This document shows, piece after piece, positions 22,349 through 34,261 of a stretch of 64,000 nucleotides of DNA. The position numbers and the translations under genes were made by a program. The notes under the pieces are model-generated. The model saw only the letters and a program-made list of their open reading frames with translations, was not told where the DNA came from and did no database searches. Position 1 is the first letter of the stretch; the number at the start of each line of letters is the position of its first letter. The stretch is from Anomaloglossus baeobatrachus (taxonomy: Eukaryota; Chordata; Amphibia; Anura; Aromobatidae), in assembly GCF_048569485.1 (NCBI RefSeq), contig NC_134354.1:447725786-447789785 (forward strand), in the 5' to 3' direction.

Positions 22349-24648
22349 GGAGGTAGAATCTCCGGTGTAATCCCCTCCCTGGTGCACAGAGACCAGGTTG
22401 GGTTTATCAAATCCAGACAGACGCTGGATGGCACCAGACGTGTAGCAGGGAGAGAACCGCACGCCTTCTCTGCTCCTATCAATGGACGCGGAGAAGGCAT
22501 TCGATCTATTTGAGGTTCTAACCAGATTCGGATTCACTGGCAGCATTTTTAATGCAATTACATTATACTTATACTCTCATCCATCAGCGTCAGTTTTTGT
22601 CATTGGAATGATGTCGGACAAGTTCCCTGTCACAAATGGGACGAGACAAGGGTGTCCGCTATAGCCCCTCATATTCGCCTTGGCGATTGAACCTTTAGCG
22701 GAAAAAAATCAAATCTCACCCAGTAATATCAGGAATCCAGGTGGACAGGACAGAACACAAAATAGGTCTGTTTGCGGACGACATCATTCTAGCGATAAAC
22801 CCCACAGAGTCATTACCGGCAGCAATGCAAATAATTGATCTGTTCTCTAGAATCTCATATTATAAACTAAACACGTCTAAATGTCAGGTATTAAATTTAA
22901 CCCCATCCACAACGTACCCCAAAAAATTCAAGAACAAGTACCCCTTCAATTGGAATAACGATAGTATTGAGTATCTAGGTATCCGTCTAACACTCTCGGC
23001 AGATAAAATGTTATCTCTGAATTATGAGTCCCTGAGGAGGAAAATCCAAGCTGACATATTAAGAATGAAGAAACACGAGCTATCGTGGATGGGCAGGATA
23101 GCATCAGTGAAGATGTTCATTCTCCCGCAGATATTGTATCTGTTCCGTAATCTCCCCATCATATTCCCAATGAAAATACTAAAAGAGATACAAGCGATCC
23201 TTTCCAAACATATTTGGCAGGGAAAACAGCCCAGAGTCCAGGCGGACACACTCTACACCCCTATGAGTAAGGGAGGCCTGGGATACCCCTCAGTGGTCCG
23301 CTACTACAGAGCCGCATTATTCGAGCTGCTACGTTTCATGTGGAACAATGACGATGACCGGCACTGGATAACCATTGAGAAATATCTGATTGGAGCCACC
23401 AGTGTCTCAGCCTTTTTCCATGCACACCACACTTTAATCCCTGGTAGGCATTTTAACATATCCCCTACCATAGACGCGATCCTGGAGCTATGGAAGATGT
23501 TAACTAATAAATTAGGCCTTATACAAATCACACTCCTTAAGGCCCCTATAGAGACACTGGAGCATTGTATCCCTGACCTAAAGCTTAAAAACTGGAAACT
23601 ATGCCAAATCACATCTATTGGGAATCTGTATGATGGGGAGGAATTAATCACCTTCTCATCATTGCGAGATAGATACAATATACCACAAAGGGACTTCTAC
23701 AAATATCTGCAGATCCGACATTTTCTATATGGAAGGAAGGAGCAGATGTCTGCACCGCCATCTAAGCTGTACTCTATGTTACTGAACCCGACCTTACAGA
23801 TTAAAGCATTGTCTATAAGCTATGATTGTATGCTAGAGAATACCCTGCCCTCGCTAACCACATGCCTACAAAAATGGGAAAGAGACTTAATCTGTACGTT
23901 CACACCGGATCAATGGCGAGCATCCTTCTTAATTATTGGAAGCCAATCTAAATGCACTAACCACATAGTTTCCTTGCGTTTTCTATTATATAGGTGGTAT
24001 CTCACCCCCCATAGACTATCTAAGATGTTCCGCAATTCTCCGGACACGTGCTGGAGATGTGGAGACCCCAGAGCAGACATATTACACATATGGTGGAAAT
24101 GTAGTAATGTCAGACGTCTGTGGGAAGCAATAAATCATTTAATATTTCAGAATTGTGGTGTACGAATAACGCTATCCGCACAGCAGGCGCTGCTCGCCAT
24201 CGATCTGGACTCACTCCCCTACGAGATCCGCACAGTGATTGTACATATCATTGTGGCAACAAGACTCAAAATCACAAGTTATTGGAAAAAACCCCAATGC
24301 CCCGCATTAACCGAAGTCATCTCACTGATCAATGAGAACTGCCTATCAGAGAAGATACTCGCTTCATCTAACAATAACATAGCGCTATTCTATAAGAAAT
24401 GGAACAACTGGTTATCTTTCCGTTTAAATACTGTTATCAAATAAATCTACAGATTTATATATGGAGTGTGTGATCCGGAAATTGATGTGATATCACCATT
24501 CCCCCCATCCCCTTCTCCCCCTCCCCCCCTCCCTTGTTTATTTTCCTTTCTAATACCCATATTATTGTGATTTTTGTTGATAATGTGATGACAATATGAT
24601 GTATGATGTAATATCTGACATCAATTACTAATAAAAAGTTATGGTTTA
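22349..24648 (+). mobile_element. L1/Tx1-clade LINE, 5'-truncated (copy 1)
   Basis: ORF2 sequence starts mid reverse transcriptase (QVGFIKSRQTLDGTRR), passes LDAEKAFDLF and TNGTRQGCPL, a TAG stop just after CPL, one or two frame changes, and then the long frame 22741-24444. The 3' UTR is followed by aataaaaagttatggtttaa. The same stop is present in copy 2, so this LINE was dead before the duplication. It interrupts the Tc1-like transposon. Confidence 0.9.
22741..24444 (+). CDS. LINE ORF2 C-terminal part (reverse transcriptase palm to zinc-knuckle region), copy 1
   Basis: A 567-codon frame in L1/Tx1-clade ORF2. It starts shortly before the catalytic LFADDIILAINP motif (FADD), then has the thumb region (SIEYLGIRLTLSADKM), SWMGRIASVKMFILPQILYL, SKHIWQGKQPRVQ, and the cysteine strip DTCWRCGDPRADILHIWWKC. 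It ends at the natural C-terminus SFRLNTVIK. Endonuclease and the first reverse transcriptase blocks are absent because of 5' truncation, and an upstream in-frame stop separates it from the RQGCPL block. It is therefore a LINE pseudogene. Six residues differ from the second copy at 31725-33428 (two T/M, one D/N, I/F, R/G and K/N). Confidence 0.9.
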   Translation: MDRTEHKIGLFADDIILAINPTESLPAAMQIIDLFSRISYYKLNTSKCQVLNLTPSTTYPKKFKNKYPFNWNNDSIEYLGIRLTLSADKMLSLNYESLRRKIQADILRMKKHELSWMGRIASVKMFILPQILYLFRNLPIIFPMKILKEIQAILSKHIWQGKQPRVQADTLYTPMSKGGLGYPSVVRYYRAALFELLRFMWNNDDDRHWITIEKYLIGATSVSAFFHAHHTLIPGRHFNISPTIDAILELWKMLTNKLGLIQITLLKAPIETLEHCIPDLKLKNWKLCQITSIGNLYDGEELITFSSLRDRYNIPQRDFYKYLQIRHFLYGRKEQMSAPPSKLYSMLLNPTLQIKALSISYDCMLENTLPSLTTCLQKWERDLICTFTPDQWRASFLIIGSQSKCTNHIVSLRFLLYRWYLTPHRLSKMFRNSPDTCWRCGDPRADILHIWWKCSNVRRLWEAINHLIFQNCGVRITLSAQQALLAIDLDSLPYEIRTVIVHIIVATRLKITSYWKKPQCPALTEVISLINENCLSEKILASSNNNIALFYKKWNNWLSFRLNTVIK

Positions 24649-27600
24649 AAAACACCTAGGTTACTTATTGGTAGCCGGTTTTTCCAGAACCCATGACAGC
24701 ACCACGTGAGAGAGGGATCCTCCCAGCGAGGACAGGAAACCATTCTGAAATAAAAGGGCAGTACCTCTCCCCTTCGTCAGTTGATTACCGAGAATTGAGA
24801 GGACCTCCAACAAACGTTAGAACTTAACTCTATCACCAATTACAACACACACATGCACACCCAGAATAGTGCACACTAAGGGTGAAAAGGGAGGGATTAT
24901 ATGGGTGCTGTCATGGGTTCTGGAAAAACTGGCTACTGGTAAGTAACCTAGGTGTTTTCCCCTCACCCATGACAGCACCACGTGAGAGATTTCCAGAGAA
25001 TAACGTATTAGGGAGGGACCAACGTCTCAAGCACCCTTCTACAAAACGAGAGATCAGCCGAGGAGGATAGATCCAACCGATAGTGACGGAAGAAACATGA
25101 GAATGTGAAGACCAGGTAGCGGTCCTACAAATCCGGTCAATAGATACCTGCGTCTTCTCAGCCCCGGAGGGCGATACCGCACCGGTGGAATGGGCCCTTA
25201 AGCCCTCAGGGAAGGCAGCCCCACTAGATGAGTAGGCTAAGCAATGGCCTCCCTAATCCACCTAGAGATAGTGCAGTTTCACACCCACAGACCTTTCCTA
25301 CTACAGATAGGGCTATGAAAAAGGACTGTGTTTTCCTTACACTATGTGTCACTGAGATGAAGAGAAGCAGGGCCCTATGAACCTCCAACGTATGAATCTG
25401 TTTTACCCCTGTATTTGTAGGATGTCCGCAAAAGGCGGGAGGATTATACCCTGCGTGCTATGGAATCGAGAGGTGACCATTGGGAGAAAGGGTCCTATTA
25501 ACACCTGACCCGGCCTATCGTTGAACAACTGAGCGTAGGGCCGTACTACCGACAAGGCGTGTAAGCACTAATTCTGCGAGCGAACGCCAAGGCCCAGAGC
25601 AAAATCGTTTCCAATGTCAGCAACGTCAGGGAGATTTTTTTTTTTGGCAATAGGTTCAAAGGGAGGACTCGTGAGGGCGTCCAACCCTAATTTGATCCCC
25701 CGATGGAACTGTCAGGCATGAACTCACAAACCCAATAACCTTGAACCCACCGGTTTGCTGCCAGTTTTCCAATGTATAAGGTTCCTAGGGCAGAACAGGA
25801 ATCCCTAGGAGTGTACACTGAGAATCCTAGAGCAACCCTGTCTGCAAGAATGCCAATTTGTATGGAATAGGAACTCATACCCAAGGGACCATTTCCAAAG
25901 AAGGGGAACTTTTGCCACCCTCTACCATAGAGTGTAGAGGTAACCGGTTTATGGCTCTTCAGCAAGGAAGAGACCGGGTCAGAGGAAAACCCTTGTGCAT
26001 CAGCAACAACCTCTCAAGTTCTAAGCTGTGAAATGAAAAAACCCATTTCCTGCATGAGGAACACAGGTTACTGCACTAACAGGTCCGGAATCCCCGGCAG
26101 AACCCCAGGATCCGGGACAGACAATGTCCTCAGGAGAGAGAGCCATGGCCCCTTGGGCCAGAAGGGGACGAGGGGAAGGACCCTTGCCCGAGCTTTCCCG
26201 AGCTCTTGGAGAACTATCAAGAGCATGACAATAGGGGGAAGGGCATAGGCTATTCCGAAGGTCCATGGAATGGAAGTGCATTCACCGCAAGGGCTGGACT
26301 GCTGGGATCATGGAACAAGAGGTCTATATGCCAGTTTAGCCTGGAGGAAACAGGTCCCTCCGTGGTATTCTCCACAGAGCCGTCAGCAACCGAACGAGCT
26401 GACCCTGGAGGGGGGGGGGGGGGAGGGAATTTAGTGCTCGTTCTTCAGACCCTAGTGTCAGGAGGCGTGAGGGCTGTGCTGCTTCCTGCGCTGACCACCA
26501 GCCCAGGGATATCTGCACCTGGAGGCGAGCATCCCCAGCCGTACCGGCTGGCATCAGCAGTGACCACCTTCAGATGCCGCGGTAGCCAGGAACCCCACAG
26601 ACAGGTTGCCTATGGACGTCCACCAAAGCAGGGAAGTCTTGACTGTCAAGGAGAGAATGACGTCCCCTTCGAAATATCTTCCTAAGGGTTTTCCTTTTTT
26701 TTGGGGGGGGGTTGGCAGACAGGATTTGCCATTGGAGAGCCCTGGAGTGGAACAGGCCCCCTAGAGCCGCCGGTAAGCACAATATCATAGTGCCCCGTAG
26801 GGATATAGCGTGTCTCAGAGACATGATGGCATGGCAGAGTGCCCCCAGGGCCTATTCTGACACCTTGAGTATCTACTCTGCTGGAACAAAAGGGATAACC
26901 TTTGGAAGGGCTGCTTGGCGTCGGATACGTTCTCCAACGCATCTTCCAGCTGTTTACCAAAAGGAGCAGATCGACACACGGCCCTGAACATAATTCATGC
27001 TTGGTTTGCAGGCATATGGGACAGCCCTTCAACCATAATGCCATTCCGGCCAGATTAGACAATCCTGCACAACGGGCTCCCAGCCTGATAGCATCGGCTG
27101 ACGACTCTGCAAGAATGCCGCTGCTCCCTGCAGCAGTGGTAAGTTTAGAAAAATATATACTCCCGAGGAGTTTTATCCTTCAGCTGATCTACAATAGTTT
27201 GTGGCCAGATCCTGAAATCACGGGCCGTGCAGGGATTTGGCAATAGCCGGCTTCAGAATTCCTGCTGGTTCCCACAAGTGCGTGCATACAGGAGCGTGCA
27301 TATGGGACCTGGAGAGTGAGTGCCGTAACTGACAGTAACAAGCCCCCACTGTTAGAGACAGCTGTTAAGACAGAGCTGTCACTGTGTACATGTCATTCTG
27401 TAGGCATGGACTCCAACTTATGCTGTATGTCATAGGGGTGTTGTTGACAACCGTGGAGGCTGCCGCTGCTGAATTGTCACAAAGGAAGGGGCTGCTACCA
27501 ACCATATAGCAATACATTGTGAAGATTAGCTCAGGTAGGCATAGGCAAGGTCACACAGTATCTTCATAAAAAATTACAGCCGTTTATGAAAAACTTGTCA

Positions 27601-29176
27601 GTAACGACAAACATTAAACATAACAGGCATCTCCTGGCTTAAGGCAAAAACATAGCACAACCCCATACGGTGGGCTTCCAGTCCAATACGGTCTCTATTG
27701 GAAGTGTGGCGCCTGTACACACTGGCTCCTGCCAGCGAATACCACTTGCTGTGGCTCCTTCCAAGAACCCAGAGACACGCTGCAGACTCCTGTCTGTCTC
27801 TCCACTCCAGGAGAGCTTTGGTCCAGCAGCCACAGCACTAACCAGCCTGGCTTGCACACTACTTCCAGTCTAAACCCAGACTGAATTCCAGAGGCCCTGT
27901 GTTCAGCCGCCACACAGATGCATCCAGAGCTCCCTGCTCTGCTCTCACACTCTGCAGAACACACACTGAGTCTCCTAATCAGACTGGAAACACCCACAGG
28001 TGGAGGTCTGTGATTCTCCAGACCTGCACAGCAAACTGGGCTTATTAAAAGGGAACCTGGCCCTTATATGCAGAAAGAAGCCTTTCTGGAACTACAAGTC
28101 CCATAGCAACCTCTTCAGTTTAATATCGCAGCGACCTTCTCCACTGCGACATATAGCGACCATTTACCATATTGGTGGTCGCTACCTCACAACATATACA
28201 CATTTGTAACTCGCATGCATCAATCCATAGATCGAAGCAGAGACATTGCCATCTATGCCCCACACAAGGGGTCTCCGACACTCTGCCCGCAGGCCATATC
28301 AGCTCTCTGCACAGGGGACACTCCGTATGGATTTTAGGAGCCACCTAATGATGCAGATGAGATTCACGAAGATCACTCACCCACCACAAGAGATCAAGGG
28401 TACCGGTCCTGGAGGGTTCGTCGGAACACCCACAGGTCCCGCAGAAGTCGTGGAGCCACAAGAGGATTTGCCCTTCTGGCTATTGAGGCCAGGCAGGTCT
28501 GTTTCACTTAGAATGGTGACTGTTCATACGGCTATGCTGCCGGCGCTCCAGAGAGTGCTGCTGCCTTTCTGAAACCATCCTGGGATGTAGGCACGAGCAC
28601 CCGTACTAATCCTCCACCTTCCGGTCCCATAAGGTGCCCCCCCCCCCGTTTCAATGTGCCCAGCAGTGTCCAGACGGGCGTCTGCCCTGAAACACCGCCA
28701 CTGCTGCTGCTGCATGGGCGCCACCATCCTCTTTAGGAGACGTCACGCAAGCACGCCTCCTGTACCCTGCATGCCTTGCGCGCGTCCCAGAGTGCGCCAC
28801 ATTCGGAAGTCCTAGGCAGCAGGGGAGCGCAAGGGGGGAGGACGGAGCTGCGGTCCGGAACCCCTGATGGGCCATACCGCACCCCCCCGCACGGACACCA
28901 GGTTCCCTAAGGGCTGGTGGACGGCGCTTCCAGCCCCGAAGAACGGCGCCGCAGGACTCACCCTGCTTTTCCGGACACCGGCCGGGGCTGGGTAAATACA
29001 GCTTCTGTATTTCAAACTTCTTACTTCAACCGCCGTATTCCAGAACAAGGTCTCCCATCAAGGACAGGAAACCAACTGACGAAGGGGAGAGGTACCACCC
29101 TTTTATTTCAGAATGGTTTCCTGTCCTCGCTGGGCGGATCCCTCTCTCATGTGGTGCTGTTATGGGTAAGGGGAAA
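24649..29176 (-). mobile_element. Broken DIRS-like element inside the nest (fossil, copy 1)
   Basis: Long inverted terminal repeats of about 130 bases bound it (cccatgacagcaccacgtga at the left, its near complement at about 29140-29165). Just inside the left end (24895-24960) lies a segment complementary to both outer ends, the internal complementary region characteristic of DIRS elements. The coding region between is recognisable as DIRS tyrosine recombinase by alignment of 25100-25260 with 52180-52330, but it carries many breaks. The left terminus abuts the A-rich tail of the LINE and the right terminus is followed by another A-rich run, so it probably landed in that tail. It belongs to a different subfamily from the copies at 44860 and 51590. 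Confidence 0.75.
27473..28191 (-). mobile_element. Possible LTR-like block within the DIRS-like element (fossil, copy 1)
   Basis: On the minus strand the block begins TGTGAGGTAGCGACC and ends CCTTTGTGACA. It shows LTR-like composition and an AT-rich strip near its 3' third. No target duplication could be recognised and no internal genes of an LTR element were found, so this is tentative. Its duplicate is at 36805-37523. Confidence 0.3.
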
Positions 29177-29195
29177 AACCAAAACAAAAAAATGT

Positions 29196-29945
29196 TAAAA
29201 GGTTTTATAGACTGATGAAATGAGAGTGACTCTTCATGGGCCAAATGGATGGGTCAGAGGCTGATCAGTAAAGGGCAGAGACCTCCATTCCGACTCAGGC
29301 GCCAGCAAGGTGGAGGTGGGGTACTGGTATGGGCTGGTATTATCAAAGGTGAACTTGTGGGACCTTTTCGGGTTGAGGATGGAGTGAAGCTCAACTCCCA
29401 GACCTACTGCCAGTTTCTGGAAGACAACTTCTTCAAGCAGTGGTGCAGGAAGACGTCGGTATCGTTCAAGAAAAACATGATTTTCATGCAGGACAATGCT
29501 CCATCACATGTATCCAACTACTCCACAGCGTGGCTGGCCAGTAAAGGTCTAAAAGATGAAAAAATAATGACATGGCCCCCTTGTTCACCTGATCTGAACC
29601 CCAGAGAGAACCTGTGGTCCCTCATAAAATGCAACCTCTACAGGGAGGGAAAACAGTACACCTCTCGGAACAGTGTCTGGGAGGCTGTGGTGGCTGCTGC
29701 ACGCAAAGTTGATTGTAAACAGATCAAGCTACTGACAATCTATGGATGGTAGGCTGTTGAGTGTCATCATAAAGAAAGGTGGGTATATTAGTCACTAATT
29801 TTTTGGGGTTTTGTTTTTGCATGTCAGAAATGTTTATTTCTAAATTTTGTGCAGTTATATTGGTTTACCTGGGGAAAATAAACAAGTGAGATGGGAATAT
29901 ATTTGGTTTTTATTAAGTTGCCTAAAGTCTGTAAAGTAATAGTTA
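29196..29945 (+). mobile_element. Right part of DD37E Tc1-like transposon (copy 1)
   Basis: Begins with ggttttatagactgatgaaa, which spans the first catalytic D of the transposase, and continues through the rest of the transposase and 3' non-coding region. The terminal ~190 bases are missing because the duplication junction (about 29944-29961) cuts them off. The N-terminal DNA-binding half of the transposase is absent. Confidence 0.85.
29249..29752 (+). pseudogene. Tc1-like DD37E transposase, C-terminal half (copy 1)
   Basis: The frame contains RQQGGGGVLVWAGIIKGELV, MIFMQDNAPSHVSNYSTAWL, MTWPPCSPDLNPRENLWSLI and SRNSVWEAVVAAARKVD. The second catalytic D (QDN) and the final E (REN) are separated by 37 residues, the spacing of the DD37E (TRT-type) Tc1-like group. 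The first D lies upstream (ACTGATGAA) behind an in-frame TAG and a frame change, and the last ~25 residues are lost after QIKLL. The helix-turn-helix half is missing. Inactive. The peptide is identical in copy 2. Confidence 0.88.
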
Positions 29946-29962
29946 CTAATTAGTGAGTAATA
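29944..29962. other. Junction of the tandem duplication with filler DNA
   Basis: Copy 1 follows the transposon sequence up to taatagtta, then has about 17 extra bases (ctaattagtgagtaat) before agagacgcttcc, where copy 2 begins. The octamer agtaatag occurs just before and again within the filler, which suggests locally templated repair. Confidence 0.7.
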
Positions 29963-30784
29963 GAGACGCTTCCTGGTGAAGACCCTGGGACTAAGAGGGT
30001 CCAGGTGACATCAAGCAGGGAACGAAGGGATTCCAGGGCCACAGATAGCTTCAGAGCTGGTGGCCTGTTCCACAGGAACATCGGTGGAGGGATCAAGCTG
30101 CATCAGGGGACGGTCCCTAGTCACTGGAGGAGGAGAAGCCATCAACAAAGGTTAAAAGACCGAGGTCCAGGGAAAGCTGCATGCTCCCCGGACCACAGCC
30201 CACAGCAAGGATCTCTGGAAAAGGGGCGAATACCGACAGGCGGGCTCCCAGCCCGGAGGCTGCAGTGGAGGCCGAGCCAGGTTCAGCCACAAAAGGCAAG
30301 GCTAGTGAAGTCAGCTGAGAAAGGACACAATTAGAGGGGTGCACTGGCATTTACCCCCAGATCTACCCGGGATCGGCGGAGGTCCCTGACGGTGGTCCCA
30401 GCAGTCCAAAGGCTCCTGCAGGCCTTGACAAGAACTGTGAGTAAAGACCTTGAAACTGCACCCCTGGTGTTGCCTCAGTTATTTATCTGCATAGACACTT
30501 ACGAGCACCAACAGTATCCCCGGGGCACCGCTCCACCTGTGGGGAGCAGTACCACCATTGCTGCCATTCCATCACCCCGGAGGCCTCACACAGCAGCGGC
30601 GGCTTAATAGCTGCAAACCACAGGTGGCGTCACGACAAATATACACTTTGATTACCCCTACATCACCAGCCATATTAATTGACACCCACCAGGGTCACGG
30701 AGTCGGGCCCCGCCACCACTGACGACCCCGGACTAGTCCGGCCCGTCACCGGGTGTCCCATAGCCCTGGGGTGGGCGAGTCACA
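29962..30784. mobile_element. Truncated LTR-like block (fossil, copy 2)
   Basis: Second copy of 20978-21800; the left 450 bases of the block are absent because the duplication breakpoint lies inside it. Confidence 0.45.
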
Positions 30785-31160
30785 TCCCTTTAGAGAAATT
30801 CATTGGATCTTCTTGCCAAGGAGACTTTAGGTGAGCTGAGAAGTTGATCTTTTCTTTTTTACTCTTAAGTCTGCTCTCACTGCAGAGCTGAGTGTGATGA
30901 GAGCAGACTGTCAGTCATTACATGTCTCACAGTGATAACACCCCTTTCATTTAAAATAAGCTCTGTAGACACATTCTCAGGGAGATCTATATCCTGCCCA
31001 TACATTTTAACAGCTTGTTTACACACAATAAAATGTTTATTTCTCTGGAATAAGACATCAGATCACATATCAAAGTATCATTTTATTCAGCTTCCTATGA
31101 CCTACATGACCATATAGATGTTTTAGAAGGGTTGATCCTGGTGACAGATTCCCTTTCAAA
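30785..31160. repeat. TTAA-family-like repeat (copy 2)
   Basis: Second copy of 21801-22176, with few base differences. Confidence 0.5.
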
Positions 31161-31193
31161 TTGATTTTCCAATTTCTGATTGATTTATGAGTA

Positions 31194-31332
31194 CACTGTG
31201 TGCAGACTTATTAGGCAAATTAGTATTTTGATCACACAATACTTTTTATACATGTTGTCCTACTCCAAGCTGTATAGGCTTGAGAGCCAACTACCAATTA
31301 AGTAAATCAGGTGATGTGCATCTCTGTAATGA
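31194..31332 (+). mobile_element. Left end of DD37E Tc1-like transposon (copy 2)
   Basis: Second copy of 22210-22348, starting cactgtgtgcagacttatta after TA. Confidence 0.8.
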
Positions 31333-33632
31333 GGAGGTAGAATCTCCGGTGTAATCCCCTCCCTGGTCCACAGAGACCAGGTTGGGTTTATCAAATCCAG
31401 ACAGATGCTGGATGGCACCAGACGTGTGGCGGGGAGAGAACCGCACGCCTTCTCTGCTCCTATCACTGGACGCGGAGAAGGCATTCGATCTATTTGAGGT
31501 TCTAACCAGATTCGGATTCACTGGCAGCATTTTTAATGCAATTACATTATACTTATACTCTCATCCATCAGCGTCAGTTTTTGTCATTGGAATGATGTCG
31601 GACAAGTTCCCTGTCACAAATGGGACGAGACAAGGGTGTCCGCTATAGCCCCTCATATTCGCCTTGGCGATTGAACCTTTAGCGGAAAAAAATCAAATCT
31701 CACCCAGTAATATCAGGAATCCAGGTGGACAGGACAGAACACAAAATAGGTCTGTTTGCGGACGACATCATTCTAGCGATAAACCCCACAGAGTCATTAC
31801 CGGCAGCAATGCAAATAATTGATCTGTTCTCTAGAATCTCATATTATAAACTAAACACGTCTAAATGTCAGGTATTAAATTTAACCCCATCCACAATGTA
31901 CCCCAAAAAATTCAAGAACAAGTACCCCTTCAATTGGAATAACAATAGTATTGAGTATCTAGGTATCCGTCTAACACTCTCGGCAGATAAAATGTTATCT
32001 CTGAATTATGAGTCCCTGAGGAGGAAAATCCAAGCTGACATATTAAGAATGAAGAAACACGAGCTATCGTGGATGGGCAGGATAGCATCAGTGAAGATGT
32101 TCATTCTCCCGCAGATATTGTATCTGTTCCGTAATCTCCCCATCATATTCCCAATGAAAATACTAAAAGAGATACAAGCCATCCTCTCCAAACATATATG
32201 GCAGGGAAAACAGCCCCGAGTCCAGGCGGACACACTCTACACCCCTATGAGTAAGGGAGGCCTGGGATACCCCTCAGTGGTCCGCTACTACAGAGCCGCA
32301 TTATTCGAGCTGCTACGTTTCATGTGGAACAATGACGATGACCGGCACTGGATAACCATTGAGAAATATCTGATTGGAGCCACCAGTGTCTCAGCCTTTT
32401 TCCATGCACACCACACTTTAATCCCTGGTAGGCATTTTAACATATCCCCAACCATAGACGCGATCCTGGAGCTATGGAAGATGTTAACTAATAAATTAGG
32501 CCTTATACAATTCACACTCCTTAAGGCCCCTATAGAGACACTGGAGCATTGTATCCCTGACCTAAAGCTTAAAAACTGGAAACTATGCCAAATCACATCT
32601 ATTGGGAATCTGTATGATGGGGAGGAATTAATCACCTTCTCATCATTGCGAGATAGATACAATATACCACAAAGGGACTTCTACAAATATCTGCAGATCC
32701 GACATTTCCTATATGGAAGGAAGGAGCAGATGTCTGCACCGCCATCTAAGCTGTACTCTATGTTACTGAACCCGACCTTACAGATTAAAGCATTGTCTAT
32801 AAGCTATGATTGTATGCTAGAGAATACCCTGCCCTCGCTAACCACATGCCTACAAAAATGGGAAAGAGACTTAATCTGTACGTTCACACCGGATCAATGG
32901 GGAGCATCCTTCTTAATTATTGGAAGCCAATCTAAATGCACTAACCACATAGTTTCCTTGCGTTTTCTATTATATAGGTGGTATCTCACCCCCCATAGAC
33001 TATCTAAGATGTTCCGCAATTCTCCGGACATGTGCTGGAGATGTGGAGACCCCAGAGCAGACATATTACACATATGGTGGAAATGTAGTAATGTCAGACG
33101 TCTGTGGGAAGCAATAAATCATTTAATATTTCAGAATTGTGGTGTACGAATAACGCTATCCGCACAGCAGGCGCTGCTCGCCATCGATCTGGACTCACTC
33201 CCCTACGAGATCCGCACAGTGATTGTACATATCATTGTGGCAACAAGACTCAAAATCACAAGTTATTGGAAAAACCCCCAATGCCCCGCATTAACCGAAG
33301 TCATCTCACTGATCAATGAGAACTGCCTATCAGAGAAGATACTCGCTTCATCTAACAATAACATAGCGCTATTCTATAAGAAATGGAACAACTGGTTATC
33401 TTTCCGTTTAAATACTGTTATCAAATAAATCTACAGATTTATATATGGAGTGTGTGATCCGGAAATTGATGTGATATCACCATTCCCCCCATCCCCTTCT
33501 CCCCCTCCCCCCCTCCCTTGTTTATTTTCCTTTCTAATACCCATATTATTGTGATTTTTGTTGATAATGTGATGACAATATGATGTATGATGTAACATCT
33601 GACATCAATTACTAATAAAAAGTTATGGTTTA
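31333..33632 (+). mobile_element. L1/Tx1-clade LINE, 5'-truncated (copy 2)
   Basis: Second copy of 22349-24648, sharing its stop codon after RQGCPL and its frame changes, so the defects predate the duplication. Confidence 0.9.
31725..33428 (+). CDS. LINE ORF2 C-terminal part, copy 2
   Basis: A 567-codon frame matching 22741-24444 at all but six residues: FADD catalytic motif near residue 12, SIEYLGIRLT, SWMGRIASVK, and the DMCWRCGDPRADILHIWWKC cysteine strip. As in copy 1, the upstream reverse transcriptase blocks and endonuclease are missing, so it is a LINE pseudogene fragment whose frame happens to remain open. Confidence 0.9.
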   Translation: MDRTEHKIGLFADDIILAINPTESLPAAMQIIDLFSRISYYKLNTSKCQVLNLTPSTMYPKKFKNKYPFNWNNNSIEYLGIRLTLSADKMLSLNYESLRRKIQADILRMKKHELSWMGRIASVKMFILPQILYLFRNLPIIFPMKILKEIQAILSKHIWQGKQPRVQADTLYTPMSKGGLGYPSVVRYYRAALFELLRFMWNNDDDRHWITIEKYLIGATSVSAFFHAHHTLIPGRHFNISPTIDAILELWKMLTNKLGLIQFTLLKAPIETLEHCIPDLKLKNWKLCQITSIGNLYDGEELITFSSLRDRYNIPQRDFYKYLQIRHFLYGRKEQMSAPPSKLYSMLLNPTLQIKALSISYDCMLENTLPSLTTCLQKWERDLICTFTPDQWGASFLIIGSQSKCTNHIVSLRFLLYRWYLTPHRLSKMFRNSPDMCWRCGDPRADILHIWWKCSNVRRLWEAINHLIFQNCGVRITLSAQQALLAIDLDSLPYEIRTVIVHIIVATRLKITSYWKNPQCPALTEVISLINENCLSEKILASSNNNIALFYKKWNNWLSFRLNTVIK

Positions 33633-34261
33633 AAAACACCTAGGTTACTTACTGGTAGCCGGTTTTTCCAGAACCCATGACAGCACCACGTGAGAGAGGG
33701 ATCCTCCCAGCGAGGACAGGAAACCATTCTGAAATAAAAGGGCAGTACCTCTCCCCTTCGTCAGTTGATTACCGAGAATTGAGAGGACCTCCAACAAACG
33801 TTATAATTGGTGATAGAGTTAAGTTCTAACACACACATGCACACCCAGAATAGTGCACACTAAGGGTGAAAAGGGAGGGATTATATGGGTGCTGTCATGG
33901 GTTCTGGAAAAACTGGCTACTGGTAAGTAACCTAGGTGTTTTCCCCTCACGCATGACAGCACCACGTGAGAGATTTCCAGAGAATAACGTATTAGGGAGG
34001 GACCAACGTCTCAAGCACCCTTCTACAAAACGAGAGATCAGCCGAGGAGGATAGATCCAACCGATAGTGACGGAAGAAACAGGAGAATGTGAAGACCAGG
34101 TAGCGGTCCTACAAATCCGGTCAATAGATACCTGCGTCTTCTCAGCCCCGGAGGGAGATACCACACCGGTGGAATGGGCCCTTAAGCCCTCAGGGAAGGC
34201 AGCCCCACTACATGAGTAGGCTAAGCAATGGCCTCCCTAATCCACCTAGAGATAGTGCAGT

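Larger units (their letters stand above)
20978..29961. repeat. Tandem segmental duplication, copy 1
   Basis: Positions 20978 onward match 29962 onward at a constant offset of 8984 until indels change it. Contents in order: LTR-like piece, TTAA-type repeat, left end of a DD37E Tc1-like transposon, L1/Tx1 LINE, broken DIRS-like element, right part of the Tc1-like transposon. In the 1.7-kb LINE frame I count roughly a dozen base differences (about 0.7%), so the duplication is recent. Confidence 0.95.

Noticed and set aside
27473-28191. Firm call of an LTR insertion inside the DIRS-like element
   Set aside because: TG...CA ends are present, but no target duplication or internal region was seen; kept only as a low-confidence feature.
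24649-29176. Host gene suggested by long plus-strand frames (for example near 26206-26685)
   Set aside because: The region aligns with DIRS-type ends and recombinase on the minus strand; the frames lack splice logic and known domains.
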